Shown: piece by piece, positions 27,594-35,708 of the stretch
Numbering within the stretch: position 1 is the stretch's first letter
Layout: the number at the start of each line of letters is the position of its first letter
Assembly (NCBI GenBank): GCA_036666555.1
Contig: JAVWVS010000001.1
Coordinates: 1 to 64,000 of the forward strand
Source: UMGS1251 sp036666555
GTDB lineage: Bacteria > Bacillota > Clostridia > Lachnospirales > Lachnospiraceae
Length of the DNA stretch: 64,000 nt
Reading direction: 5' to 3'
The notes under the pieces: generated by a model
Seen by the model: the letters and a program-made list of their open reading frames with translations, nothing else
Databases searched by the model: none
Told to the model about the DNA's origin: nothing
Program-made: the position numbers and the translations under genes

Positions 27594-29395
27594 GCTTATT
27601 AGAGATACAACATATGACCATCCAGCAGACAACGGAGAAGGGAAAGTCAGGGATTATCAAGGACTTGTCTTATCACATGGAACCGGGAGAAATTATGGGA
27701 ATGATTGGAGAATCCGGTTCGGGGAAAAGTATGAGTATGCTGGCTATCTTAGGATTGCTTCCCAAGCAGGTGGTAATGACCGGAGGAAAGATTCTATTCG
27801 AAGGCAAGGATGCAGTGGGAGAACAGCTACGGGGCAAGGAAATCGCCATGGTGCTACAAGATCCCATGACCAGTTTGAACCCGGTACTTCGCATTGGGAC
27901 ACAAATAATGGAAACGGTGAAAGCAAGACGGAGCTGTTCCAAAAAAGAAGCAAAAGAGAGAACCCTTTCGCTTCTTTCCATGGTAGGGATACCCGAACCC
28001 CAAAAACAAATGAAACAGTATCCTTTTGAACTCTCCGGAGGCATGAGACAACGGGTGGTGATTGCCATAGCACTTGCCTGTGAACCAAAATTAATTTTGG
28101 CAGATGAACCCACCACATCTTTAGATGTGACGGTACAAAGCCAGATATTGGAACTTTTAAAAAAGACGGCAAAAGAAACCGGCGCGGCAGTCCTTGTAGT
28201 TAGCCATGACCTTGCGGTCGTAGCATCTATCTGCAGTCGTATCCTTATTGTAAAAGAGGGACAAGCAGTGGAAGAAGGCACGGTAGAAGATATTTTTTAT
28301 GAACCACAGCATCCTTATACAAAATTGCTGTTACAACATGCAAAGAAAATAACCGGAGAAAAAAAGACGTGGGGAACCACTACGGAAAAGCCCGTCCAAG
28401 AGATGGAAAAGATACTTCGTGTTCGGGAAGTAAGGAAACAATTTTCCTTTGGACAGCAAAAAACAGAAGCGGTCAAAGGAGTATCTTTTGCTATGGAAAG
28501 AGGAACTACCTTTGGTCTGGTAGGGGAAAGCGGGTGTGGAAAAAGCACACTTGCAAGAATGATTACAGGAGCTTACAAGCCGGATAATGGGGCAATCTAT
28601 TATGGGGATGTGCGTTTGGATCAATTAAACGAAACGGAACGACGACCGTATTACCAGAATATTCAGATGATTTTTCAAGATCCTTATGCATCCTTAAATC
28701 CACGATTGACGGTGGAAGAAATTATCAAAGAGCCATTAATCGTCAACCAACTATACAACGAAAAAATCAGACAAGAAAAAACAGAACAGTACATGGAAAC
28801 TATGGGACTGGATTTTGGAGACCGACAGCGGTACCCACATGAATTTTCCGGAGGACAGTGTCAGCGCATTGGTATTGCCAGAGCTTTGATATTAGAACCC
28901 GAAGTGCTGATTTGCGATGAACCGGTGTCAGCTCTGGATGTGTCTGTTCGTGTGCAGATTATGGAACTATTGGAACGTATTCAAAAGGAAAAAGGGATTT
29001 CGTATCTGTTCATTGCCCATGATTTGGGAATGGTCAGACAAATGAGTCGAACCGTAGGGGTGATGTACCAAGGATGTATTGTGGAGCAGGGACCTGTGGA
29101 AGCAGTGTATGCAGAACCTTGGCATCCATATACCAAAGAATTATTATCAGCGGCACCAGTGGCAGATCCATTGACTGCCAGAAGAAAAAAAAGAATCTTC
29201 TTTCCGGAAGAATTTAGCGGGAAAGAAACCGGAGGTTGCCCATTTGCAAGAAGATGCAGGTATGCGTTAGAACGCTGCCAGCAAGAAAAACCGAAAATGC
29301 ATTGGTTCCAGGGACGTGGCGCAGCCTGCTTCCTCTATGGGGAAAATGATGTGAAAGATCGTTTTACAGGATATACCATGAGTTCACAGATATAA
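27590..29395 (+). CDS. Fused OppD-OppF type ATPase
   Basis: 601 residues with two complete ATPase domains in one chain. First half: Walker A GESGSGKSM near residue 39, signature LSGGMRQR and ADEPTTSLDVT. Second half: Walker A GESGCGKST near residue 311, signature FSGGQCQRIGIARA and CDEPVSALDVS. Each half ends in an Opp-type tail (HPYTKLLL and HPYTKELL), and the last 50 residues contain a Cys pattern (CPFARRC...C...C) known from OppD/F, where it binds an iron-sulfur cluster in some members. It energises the importer. Confidence 0.92.
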   Translation: MSLLEIQHMTIQQTTEKGKSGIIKDLSYHMEPGEIMGMIGESGSGKSMSMLAILGLLPKQVVMTGGKILFEGKDAVGEQLRGKEIAMVLQDPMTSLNPVLRIGTQIMETVKARRSCSKKEAKERTLSLLSMVGIPEPQKQMKQYPFELSGGMRQRVVIAIALACEPKLILADEPTTSLDVTVQSQILELLKKTAKETGAAVLVVSHDLAVVASICSRILIVKEGQAVEEGTVEDIFYEPQHPYTKLLLQHAKKITGEKKTWGTTTEKPVQEMEKILRVREVRKQFSFGQQKTEAVKGVSFAMERGTTFGLVGESGCGKSTLARMITGAYKPDNGAIYYGDVRLDQLNETERRPYYQNIQMIFQDPYASLNPRLTVEEIIKEPLIVNQLYNEKIRQEKTEQYMETMGLDFGDRQRYPHEFSGGQCQRIGIARALILEPEVLICDEPVSALDVSVRVQIMELLERIQKEKGISYLFIAHDLGMVRQMSRTVGVMYQGCIVEQGPVEAVYAEPWHPYTKELLSAAPVADPLTARRKKRIFFPEEFSGKETGGCPFARRCRYALERCQQEKPKMHWFQGRGAACFLYGENDVKDRFTGYTMSSQI

Positions 29396-29407
29396 CAAGG
29401 AGAAAAT

Positions 29408-31024
29408 ATGAATACAGGGAAAAAAATACTGATAGGAATCTGCATTGCTTCCTTGCTGTGTACCACCATGGCAACGGGATGTGGGAACCAAGAAAAAAGC
29501 AAGAAAAAAAATGAAATAGTAGTAGCCACTAACAGTGAAAGCGGATCCCTGGACCCGGCCGGCATGATTGCAATTACCTATCTGGCCTATGCATCTTCTG
29601 CGCTGGATGAACTTTTGACCTATAATACAAAAGGGGAAATCGAGTATCGTGGGGCGCAGTCGTATGAAGTAAATGAAGATGCGACGGTTTGGACATTTCA
29701 TTTGAGAAAAGAAGCAAAATGGTCCGATGGAACGCCGGTTACTTCTGGGGATTATCTCAATACCATCCGTCGTTCTCTAGATCCTAAAAGTGGAAATGGG
29801 TATGCCAATTATCTATTTCCGATTGCAAATGCTGAAGATATCTATAACGGCAAAGCAAGTATGGACACCCTAGGTGCCAGAGCCATTGATGCTACGACAC
29901 TGCAATTCACACTTTCTACTCCTTGTGTTTATTTTTTGGATCTGCTTCGGCTTCCGGTATACACACCTTCTTGTGAGAAATACGCGGATCAAGTAGGTAG
30001 TGGATGGGATAAAAATCCTGAAAAAAGTGTTTCCAACGGTCCTTTTTGTTTGAAGGAATATGTGCCGGAGCAGTATTTCGTATTGGAAAAAAATCCTTAT
30101 TATTGGAATGCCAATCAAGTAAAATTAGATCGTATTACGTATCGCTTTTTTGATCAACAGCAAGCGATGGTCAATGCCTATAAAACAGGTGAAGTAGATG
30201 TAGCACCAGATCTTCCGGCGACTGTGATGGAAGAATACGAAGGAAAAAAAGACTTAGTCATATCGGATACCATCGCCACCAGGTATCTTTATCCCAATCT
30301 AGCGGTAGAACCACTTTCGGATGTGAGAGTGCGAAAAGCAATTAACTTGGCACTGAACCGAGAAGAATTGTGCCAGGCGGTGGGAAAAGATACGGAACCA
30401 ACGGTTCATCTGATTGCAAAATACATGAAGGATAAAGTAACCGGTAAAAACTTTATAGAGGAGTCCCAAGCTCCTTTTGAGGAAAATAAAAAAGAAGCCA
30501 AACGATTGCTTGCGGAAGCGGGATATCCGGATGGCAAAGGATTTCCGGTATTGACTTATAAATACCCATCCTTGGAAAAAGATTCCGATACCGCACAAGT
30601 GCTGAAGCAGCAGTTGAAGGAAACACTGAATATAGATATCCAGTTACAAGCGCAAGAGTTACAAGTCAATTATGCACAGCGGAAAGCAGGAGATTTTGAA
30701 CTGTGCCGTATGAACTGGACGGCGGATTTTGCAGATCCGTATACCTATTTATCTATGCTTAGAAGTAACAGCACCTACAATTGCAGCCATATTGCAGACC
30801 AGGAATATGATGCTCTTTTGGCAGCATCTGATATCGAAAAAGATACAGCGAAACGAAACGAGTTACTTCGCCGGGCAGAACAGCTGGCAGTGGGAGAACA
30901 GTTTTATGTGGTTCCGTTGTTTTCCATGAAGAACTGTACCTTAATGCAGCCGGATATCAAAGGGGTAGGGCATATCGCCGCAAGTGGAGCACCGGAATAC
31001 CGCTATGCTTACCGAGAACAGTAG
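29408..31024 (+). CDS. Family 5 substrate-binding lipoprotein of an Opp/Nik-type importer
   Basis: 538 residues. Signal peptide with a lipobox ending at Cys25 (MATGC), so it is membrane-anchored outside the cell. The body is SBP family 5: SLDPAGMIAI near the N-terminus, FHLRKEAKWSDGTPVTSGDY, then LSDVRVRKAINLALNRE. It completes the importer at the end of the cobalamin operon, 12 bases behind the ATPase gene. The cargo may be a cobalt or nickel complex, a tetrapyrrole precursor or peptides; the operon context makes a cobalamin-linked cargo the first hypothesis. Confidence 0.88.
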   Translation: MNTGKKILIGICIASLLCTTMATGCGNQEKSKKKNEIVVATNSESGSLDPAGMIAITYLAYASSALDELLTYNTKGEIEYRGAQSYEVNEDATVWTFHLRKEAKWSDGTPVTSGDYLNTIRRSLDPKSGNGYANYLFPIANAEDIYNGKASMDTLGARAIDATTLQFTLSTPCVYFLDLLRLPVYTPSCEKYADQVGSGWDKNPEKSVSNGPFCLKEYVPEQYFVLEKNPYYWNANQVKLDRITYRFFDQQQAMVNAYKTGEVDVAPDLPATVMEEYEGKKDLVISDTIATRYLYPNLAVEPLSDVRVRKAINLALNREELCQAVGKDTEPTVHLIAKYMKDKVTGKNFIEESQAPFEENKKEAKRLLAEAGYPDGKGFPVLTYKYPSLEKDSDTAQVLKQQLKETLNIDIQLQAQELQVNYAQRKAGDFELCRMNWTADFADPYTYLSMLRSNSTYNCSHIADQEYDALLAASDIEKDTAKRNELLRRAEQLAVGEQFYVVPLFSMKNCTLMQPDIKGVGHIAASGAPEYRYAYREQ

Positions 31025-31041
31025 AGAGGAAGTGAACAGAT

Positions 31042-31881
31042 ATGTTCGGGTATATCACCATCTATAAACCAGAGCTAAAGATTAAAGAGTATGAAAAATA
31101 TAAATCTTATTATTGTGGATTATGCCGTGTTTTACGGGAAGAATACGGCATTTCAGGTCAAATGACGCTTACCTACGATATGACATTTGCAATTATTCTA
31201 TTGACATCTTTGTATGAAAGTGAGACTATAAAAAACGAATATCGTTGTTCCGTGCATCCTATGAAAAAGCAAACCATGTTGCAAAATGAGATTACACATT
31301 ATGCGGCGGATATGAATGTTCTTTTGGCCTATTATCATTTTGCAGATAATTGGAAGGATGAGAAAAGCATTTCGGGACTAGTGGAAATGAAAATTCTGAA
31401 AAAAAAGGTGCAACGTATTATCAAACGTTATCCTGAAAAAAGTGCTGTGATTCGGCGTAGTCTTCAAACATTAGGACAATACGAAGCAATGCAGACAGAG
31501 GACATAGATGCTGTGGCAGGATGCTTTGGAAAGCTGATGGAGGAGCTGTTTACCTACCGCCATGACGCATGGCAAAAAGGTCTTGGCAGATTAGGGTTTT
31601 TCCTTGGGAAATTTATCTATATCATGGATGCCTATGATGACTTAAAAGCAGATATCAAAAAAGGGAATTATAATCCGTTAGCGAAGCGCTATGAACAGGA
31701 ACAATATGAAGAAGACTGCAGACAGATGCTGTTAATGATGATGGCAGAATGCAGCAGTGAATTTGAAAAATTACCCTGCCTCCAAGATGCAGATATTCTG
31801 AGGAATATATTGTACATGGGTGTATGGGGAAGATACAGTAAGATACAACAAGAAAGGAACCAAGGAGAGCATGATAAATAA
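31042..31881 (+). CDS. DUF5685 family protein
   Basis: 279 residues, no signal peptide, mostly alpha-helical by composition. It starts [20 protein letters not shown] and has YYCGLCRVL with Cys25 and Cys28, plus a CSVHPM segment and a conserved acidic stretch [18 protein letters not shown]. This is the clostridial DUF5685 pattern of unknown function; the Cys-x-x-Cys and acidic residues suggest a metal site. It overlaps a J-protein gene by 11 bases. It begins 17 bases after the importer lipoprotein without a visible terminator, so read-through from the cobalamin operon is possible. Confidence 0.8.
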   Translation: MFGYITIYKPELKIKEYEKYKSYYCGLCRVLREEYGISGQMTLTYDMTFAIILLTSLYESETIKNEYRCSVHPMKKQTMLQNEITHYAADMNVLLAYYHFADNWKDEKSISGLVEMKILKKKVQRIIKRYPEKSAVIRRSLQTLGQYEAMQTEDIDAVAGCFGKLMEELFTYRHDAWQKGLGRLGFFLGKFIYIMDAYDDLKADIKKGNYNPLAKRYEQEQYEEDCRQMLLMMMAECSSEFEKLPCLQDADILRNILYMGVWGRYSKIQQERNQGEHDK

Positions 31882-32476
31882 TCCATATGAAGTACTGGGA
31901 GTTTCTTCCGGTGCATCCAATGAAGACATAAAAAAAGCATATCGGGATTTAAGCAGGAAATATCATCCGGACTCTTATTCGGATAACCCTCTTGCCGATT
32001 TGGCAGAAGAAAAATTCAAAGAAGTACAAGAAGCTTACGAGCAGATCATGAAGGAAAGAGAAGGCGGAACAAGCAGCTACAGTTACGGGAATACCGGAAG
32101 TGCAGGAGACAACTCTTCGGAGATGGCAACCGTTTATAATTACATCAATGCCCAGCGTTACCGCGAGGCACTGAATCTTTTAGCCGGAATATCCAATCGA
32201 AATGCCAGATGGTTTTACTGTAGTGCATTTGCCAATGCAGGTATGGGAAATAATGTCATCGCCTTGGATCACGCAAAACAGGCAGTCAATATGGAACCGA
32301 ATAATGTGGAATACAGACAGCTTCTCAATCAACTGCAGTTTAGTGGACAACGCTACCAGACCAATACTTATCGAGGGGGAAGTGGAATGCCTTCTACTGG
32401 GAATTTTTGTTGTGATTTATGGTGTGCAGATAGTCTCTGTGAATGTTTGGGAGGAGATCTTTGCTCATGCATGTAG
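31871..32476 (+). CDS. J-domain protein with cysteine-rich tail
   Basis: 201 residues from ATG 31871 with AAGGAGA 6-9 bases upstream. Residues 3 to about 68 form a J-domain ([22 protein letters not shown]) with the HPD motif at 32-34, which stimulates a DnaK-type chaperone. A Tyr/Ser/Gly linker and a short helical repeat-like segment follow. The last 23 residues contain seven Cys. No zinc-finger domain of classical DnaJ is present. The tail may bind metal or be modified. It overlaps the DUF5685 gene and the next membrane protein. Confidence 0.85.
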   Translation: MINNPYEVLGVSSGASNEDIKKAYRDLSRKYHPDSYSDNPLADLAEEKFKEVQEAYEQIMKEREGGTSSYSYGNTGSAGDNSSEMATVYNYINAQRYREALNLLAGISNRNARWFYCSAFANAGMGNNVIALDHAKQAVNMEPNNVEYRQLLNQLQFSGQRYQTNTYRGGSGMPSTGNFCCDLWCADSLCECLGGDLCSCM

Positions 32477-33006
32477 ATGGGAAAAAGATAGCAGTGGCAG
32501 GGTTGTTACTTGCGTTGACAGAAATCTTTCTGATAGCAAGCAGTGTCCTGGAATTTAATACGTTATTTTTATTGGGAATCGCATCTTTTGCCGTAGGAAT
32601 TATGATACGGGAATATGGAATCAAATTAGGGGCAGCATTTTATGTGGCGTCTATATTATTAGGGTTTATCTTGGCTCCCAATAAATTATATTGTGTTACG
32701 TTTGGAGCAATGGGAGCTTATATTCTAGCAGTAGAAATGGCATGGGAAAAAATAGGAAAATCAAAGTGTAGATTATCTAAAAAAGCATTATTTTGGATGG
32801 CAAAATATTTTGTTTTCAATCTGTTGTATCTTCCTATTTTATTAGTATTTCCCAAGCTTTTATTTGCCGGAAAACTAAGCACAAAAATGGTAGTAATAAT
32901 GGCTTTGGGTGGCCAATTAGTGCTGTTTATTTATGATAAAGCGTACGAATATTTTCAGGGAGATATTTGGGGAATGTTTCGAAAAAAATTAGGAATACAT
33001 GATTGA
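32467..33006 (+). CDS. Small polytopic membrane protein
   Basis: 179 residues from ATG 32467, chosen because GGGAGGAGA lies about 10 bases upstream; a longer frame begins inside the J-protein gene. About five hydrophobic helices: residues 8-30, 33-50, 56-75, 80-95 and a C-terminal pair. I do not recognise the family. Overlap with the J-protein gene suggests the three genes act together. Confidence 0.7.
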   Translation: MHVDGKKIAVAGLLLALTEIFLIASSVLEFNTLFLLGIASFAVGIMIREYGIKLGAAFYVASILLGFILAPNKLYCVTFGAMGAYILAVEMAWEKIGKSKCRLSKKALFWMAKYFVFNLLYLPILLVFPKLLFAGKLSTKMVVIMALGGQLVLFIYDKAYEYFQGDIWGMFRKKLGIHD

Positions 33007-33031
33007 TTTGATTAAGAAAAAAGAAAAATTT

Positions 33032-33060
33032 TTGCCCATTATAAAAAAATGTGGTATACT
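33032..33060 (+). promoter_or_regulatory. Sigma-A-type promoter of the DUF6465 gene
   Basis: TTGCCC (33032-33037), 17 bases, TATACT (33055-33060). The start point would be near 33067, about 45 bases before ATG 33112, which has AGGAGGAG upstream. Confidence 0.7.
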
Positions 33061-33111
33061 ATGATGTGATTACCAGTAAAGTGTTGTGAAAGTGAAAGTA
33101 GGAGGAGCATA

Positions 33112-33576
33112 ATGGCTTTGAAAACACAAAACAAAAAAAACGACAGCAAAGCAGCTACTGTTGACATAAAGGCAACGGCTGCGAAGGTAGGACAAGCAGT
33201 AGAGAAAAAAGCAGTAGAAGTGAAAACATCAGCGGAAGAAAAAATAGAGACCGCAAAAACAAAAGTAGAAACCGCAAAAGCAGAAGTTACAGAAGTGGCA
33301 AAAGTAGTGAAAAGTGAAGTTGCTAAAAAAGCACCGGTTAAGAAAGCACCTGTTAGAAAAACGGCGGCTAAAAAAGAAGTGAAGACGACACTGATTGTGG
33401 AATACGCAGGAAGACAGATTGATGAAAAAGAGATGATTGCAGCAGTGAAAAAAGTTTGGACGAAATCCGGTAATAAAGTCGGTGAAATCAAAACAATTGA
33501 ACTGTATGTAAAACCGGAAGATTCAGCTGTTTATTTTGTGATTAATGGAAGCGAAACAGGCAGGGCAGATATTTAG
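33112..33576 (+). CDS. DUF6465 family protein with Lys/Ala-rich histone-H1-like arm
   Basis: 154 residues. Residues 1 to about 90 are a low-complexity Lys/Ala/Val/Glu region with short repeats (KTKVETAKAEV, KKAPVKKAPVRK), resembling bacterial histone-H1-like or AlgP-like arms. The last 60 residues form a compact domain (TTLIVEYAGRQIDEKEMI to INGSETGRADI) that fits DUF6465. The basic PVKKAPVRK stretch could bind nucleic acid; this is inference. Own promoter and own terminator, so it is monocistronic. Confidence 0.8.
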   Translation: MALKTQNKKNDSKAATVDIKATAAKVGQAVEKKAVEVKTSAEEKIETAKTKVETAKAEVTEVAKVVKSEVAKKAPVKKAPVRKTAAKKEVKTTLIVEYAGRQIDEKEMIAAVKKVWTKSGNKVGEIKTIELYVKPEDSAVYFVINGSETGRADI

Positions 33577-33605
33577 GAACTGACTTGTGTAAGATAGTGT
33601 TAAAA

Positions 33606-33632
33606 AGGAGCAGAAATTCTGCTTCTTTTTTG
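33606..33632 (+). terminator. Rho-independent terminator of the DUF6465 gene
   Basis: AAGGAGCAGA, loop AAT, TCTGCTTCTT, continuing into a run of six T. A 10-base stem with one G-U pair, 30 bases after the stop codon. Confidence 0.9.
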
Positions 33633-33712
33633 AATATATGTTGCTTTTTTCTACTTTTCCGAAAATGGAAACATAGAATTAACAGAAAATTAAAAGATAT
33701 ATAAAAAATATG

Positions 33713-33741
33713 TTGACAAATAAAGAAAGAAGATGTATCAT
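33713..33741 (+). promoter_or_regulatory. Sigma-A-type promoter in front of a noncoding unit
   Basis: TTGACA (33713-33718), 17 bases, TATCAT (33736-33741): a consensus -35 with optimal spacing. No gene follows within range, only the structured region described next. Confidence 0.7.
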
Positions 33742-33747
33742 GACAGT

Positions 33748-33974
33748 ATAAAGAAGACGAAAGAGCAAAGGTAACAGATAAGATATCCCGAAAATTTGCT
33801 TTGTCTTGAAATTAAGAAAGGGAGGTACAGACCACCAAAACGTGAAAAGGTTCAAAGATTTAGAATGTTGTGAATTTGGTATTTTAGAAAGTAAGAGGTA
33901 AATGGAAGTATGATTGAAGAATCACATTAGGAATGGGTGTTGATGAAAGATTATCGATACCCATTCTTATTTTG
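33748..33974 (+). ncRNA. Candidate structured small RNA, about 225 nt
   Basis: Bounded by a consensus promoter and a strong terminator, with no convincing ORF. The 5' part folds into a long hairpin: AAGAC (33754-33758) with GTCTT (33803-33807), AGCAAA (33764-33769) with TTTGCT (33795-33800), GG with CC, and GATA (33777-33780) with TATC (33784-33787). A second hairpin TGATT-GAAG-AATCA lies at 33911-33924. No 6S-like end-to-end closing stem, tmRNA, RNase P or SRP landmark was found. It precedes the gene at 34160 by about 185 bases. A leader RNA is the alternative, but the terminator stands before that gene. Confidence 0.55.
33931..33974 (+). terminator. Rho-independent terminator of the candidate ncRNA
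   Basis: GAATGGGTGTTGAT (33931-33944), 8-base loop, ATCGATACCCATTC (33953-33966), then TTATTTT. A 14-base stem with two G-U pairs. Confidence 0.85.
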
Positions 33975-34159
33975 CATATAAAAGAAGGAATGTAAATTGC
34001 AACTGGAAAGATAAAAAGAACAATATTTCTAAATTGCAATGTTTTTTACAAAGATAGTAGTTTCAATGAGACAAATTTGTGGTAAAATAGTAATGCAAAC
34101 GTAAGGGGATGCATTTTGGAAACAACGGATGAATCAGAAAGGTACGAGGGAAAAAGAGT

Positions 34160-35233
34160 ATGGAGGCATTAATGAGTACAGTAATGAATGTGTTACCAGA
34201 TATGCAACAGATTAAAAAAATAATGAAAGAAATTATGAATTATGGAATTCATATGAGCGATTTTAATCAGATTAGTTTGATTGTTGCAGTGGTTTTGGGA
34301 ATGATAGCCTGCTTTTTGGGATTGCGATTGGTGAAATTGTGGATTTCATTATTAGGATTGTTGCTTGGTGGTACTGTGGGGTATGTGGCAGGAGTAGGAT
34401 TTGGAGCAACGAAGGGGATTGCGCTCATCATTGGTGCAGCACTTGGAATTGTGATTGCTATTTTACTATGTTATTTGCACAAAGTAGGTGTATTTTTGTT
34501 ATGTTTGATTGTGGCAGCAGCAATTGGGTCCACATTGCTTCAACCAGCCAGCATTTTATTTGTGGGAATTTGTGCGGCAATTGGTCTGGTGGCAGCGCTT
34601 ATTTCGTTGAAATGGGGAGATCCCATGGTGATTGTCTGTACGGTAATTGGTGGTGCTTTGTGTACGGGAACAGCTCTTGTACAGTTCATTCACATGACAG
34701 GTAGCTATTATGAATATATAATAAGCGGTGGGCTGGCACTGATTGGATTCATTCTTCAATTTTTATATGCATCTAAGAAAGTGAATAAAAAATCTGTGGC
34801 AAAAGCGAAAAAAATTCGGGCAGAAAAATCGGTGGAGAATGAAGTGGAAGCAGCAAGAGCAATTTTAGATCAACCGGAAGAAGAGCTGGAAGAAGAATTT
34901 GTGGAGGAAGATTTTAGAGAAGAAGAGTCGGTTGCTCAAGAAGCGGAGATTGAAGAGGCAGCACAAGAAATTATAGAAGAAACACATCAAGAATTACGTG
35001 AAAAAGGAACACTGGATGAAAGTATTCAGCTGTTAGATTTTGATGATGATGACGATGATGACTTAGAAGAATTCCAGGAAATATCAAAAGAATCAGAAGT
35101 ACCGGAAGTACTGGAAGCACCAGAGGAAGATGAAGCAACAAAAGCAAAACGAGAATTAGAAGAAGCAAAAAAAGAAATAGAAAGAATGAAACAAGAATTA
35201 GAAGAAGCAAAAAAACAAAAAGAGACAAAATAA
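34160..35233 (+). CDS. DUF4203/TMEM198-like membrane protein with acidic C-terminal tail
   Basis: 357 residues. About seven closely spaced hydrophobic helices between residues 35 and 215, Gly-rich (GLLLGGTVGYVAGVGFGA), in the style of TMEM198/DUF4203 proteins. The remaining 140 residues are cytoplasmic, strongly acidic (seven Asp in a row near 290-300), and end in a Glu/Lys coiled coil of about 35 residues. ATG 34160 has GAGGGA upstream; ATG 34172, with GGAGG 5-10 bases upstream, is an equally good start. Function unknown. First gene of a run leading to secDF. Confidence 0.7.
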   Translation: MEALMSTVMNVLPDMQQIKKIMKEIMNYGIHMSDFNQISLIVAVVLGMIACFLGLRLVKLWISLLGLLLGGTVGYVAGVGFGATKGIALIIGAALGIVIAILLCYLHKVGVFLLCLIVAAAIGSTLLQPASILFVGICAAIGLVAALISLKWGDPMVIVCTVIGGALCTGTALVQFIHMTGSYYEYIISGGLALIGFILQFLYASKKVNKKSVAKAKKIRAEKSVENEVEAARAILDQPEEELEEEFVEEDFREEESVAQEAEIEEAAQEIIEETHQELREKGTLDESIQLLDFDDDDDDDLEEFQEISKESEVPEVLEAPEEDEATKAKRELEEAKKEIERMKQELEEAKKQKETK

Positions 35234-35254
35234 GAGACAGAAAAGGAGCATCAC

Positions 35255-35680
35255 ATGAAAAGAAATGTAACAATGGGATTGATGGGAATATTTCTTTTAT
35301 TTGTGGTGCTTTTTGCAATGAAGGAAGATAGGCAAGGACGCCATGTAAACACTAGGGAAGAAATGAAACAAACGATAGGCACAGAGAATCATTCTTTAAC
35401 TATTTCTATGCCATCCGTTGCTCAGCCACTGGTTAGGTTACAAGCACGGTCAACGACAAATGGGGTAGTGGAGATACAGACGGAAAAAAGAAACAATGTT
35501 GGCTTTTTAAGGGTATTGCTATCTATGTTTTTAGCTGCATTATTTACTGCTCTTTTTGGAGGAGTAAAAAGTAGTTGGAGATCTATTCTATTAAATTATC
35601 TGGGATTTACCGGATATCACATATCGCAAATCAAAATCATACACCAAAGGGACGGAAAAAAACGTACGATTGCCATCTAA
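35255..35680 (+). CDS. Hypothetical protein with two membrane segments
   Basis: 141 residues, AAAAGGAG about 10 bases upstream. One hydrophobic segment at residues 5-22 and another at about 83-103, with a polar stretch between that would face outside and a basic cytoplasmic tail (HQRDGKKR). Family not recognised. It lies 21 bases after the acidic-tail membrane protein and 28 bases before secDF, so a helper role at the membrane is possible but unproven. Confidence 0.6.
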   Translation: MKRNVTMGLMGIFLLFVVLFAMKEDRQGRHVNTREEMKQTIGTENHSLTISMPSVAQPLVRLQARSTTNGVVEIQTEKRNNVGFLRVLLSMFLAALFTALFGGVKSSWRSILLNYLGFTGYHISQIKIIHQRDGKKRTIAI

Positions 35681-35708
35681 TACACAAAATTAGGAGGTAG
35701 AAAGTACA

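Noticed and set aside
27673..28281. 202-codon open frame on the - strand inside the fused ATPase gene
   Set aside because: Antisense shadow of a strongly supported ABC ATPase; no ribosome site or motif.
33039..33491. 150-codon open frame on the - strand across the DUF6465 gene
   Set aside because: It is the mirror of the Lys/Ala repeat region (Phe/Ser/Thr-rich) and no - strand promoter was found.
33842..33901. 19-codon GTG-started ORF within the candidate ncRNA
   Set aside because: The purine-rich GGGAGG lies about 17 bases upstream, too far for a start, and the peptide has no recognisable feature.
34971..35318. 115-codon Leu-rich open frame on the - strand, looking like a membrane protein
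   Set aside because: It arises from the acidic coiled-coil tail on the + strand; Glu/Lys codons read backwards as Leu/Phe.
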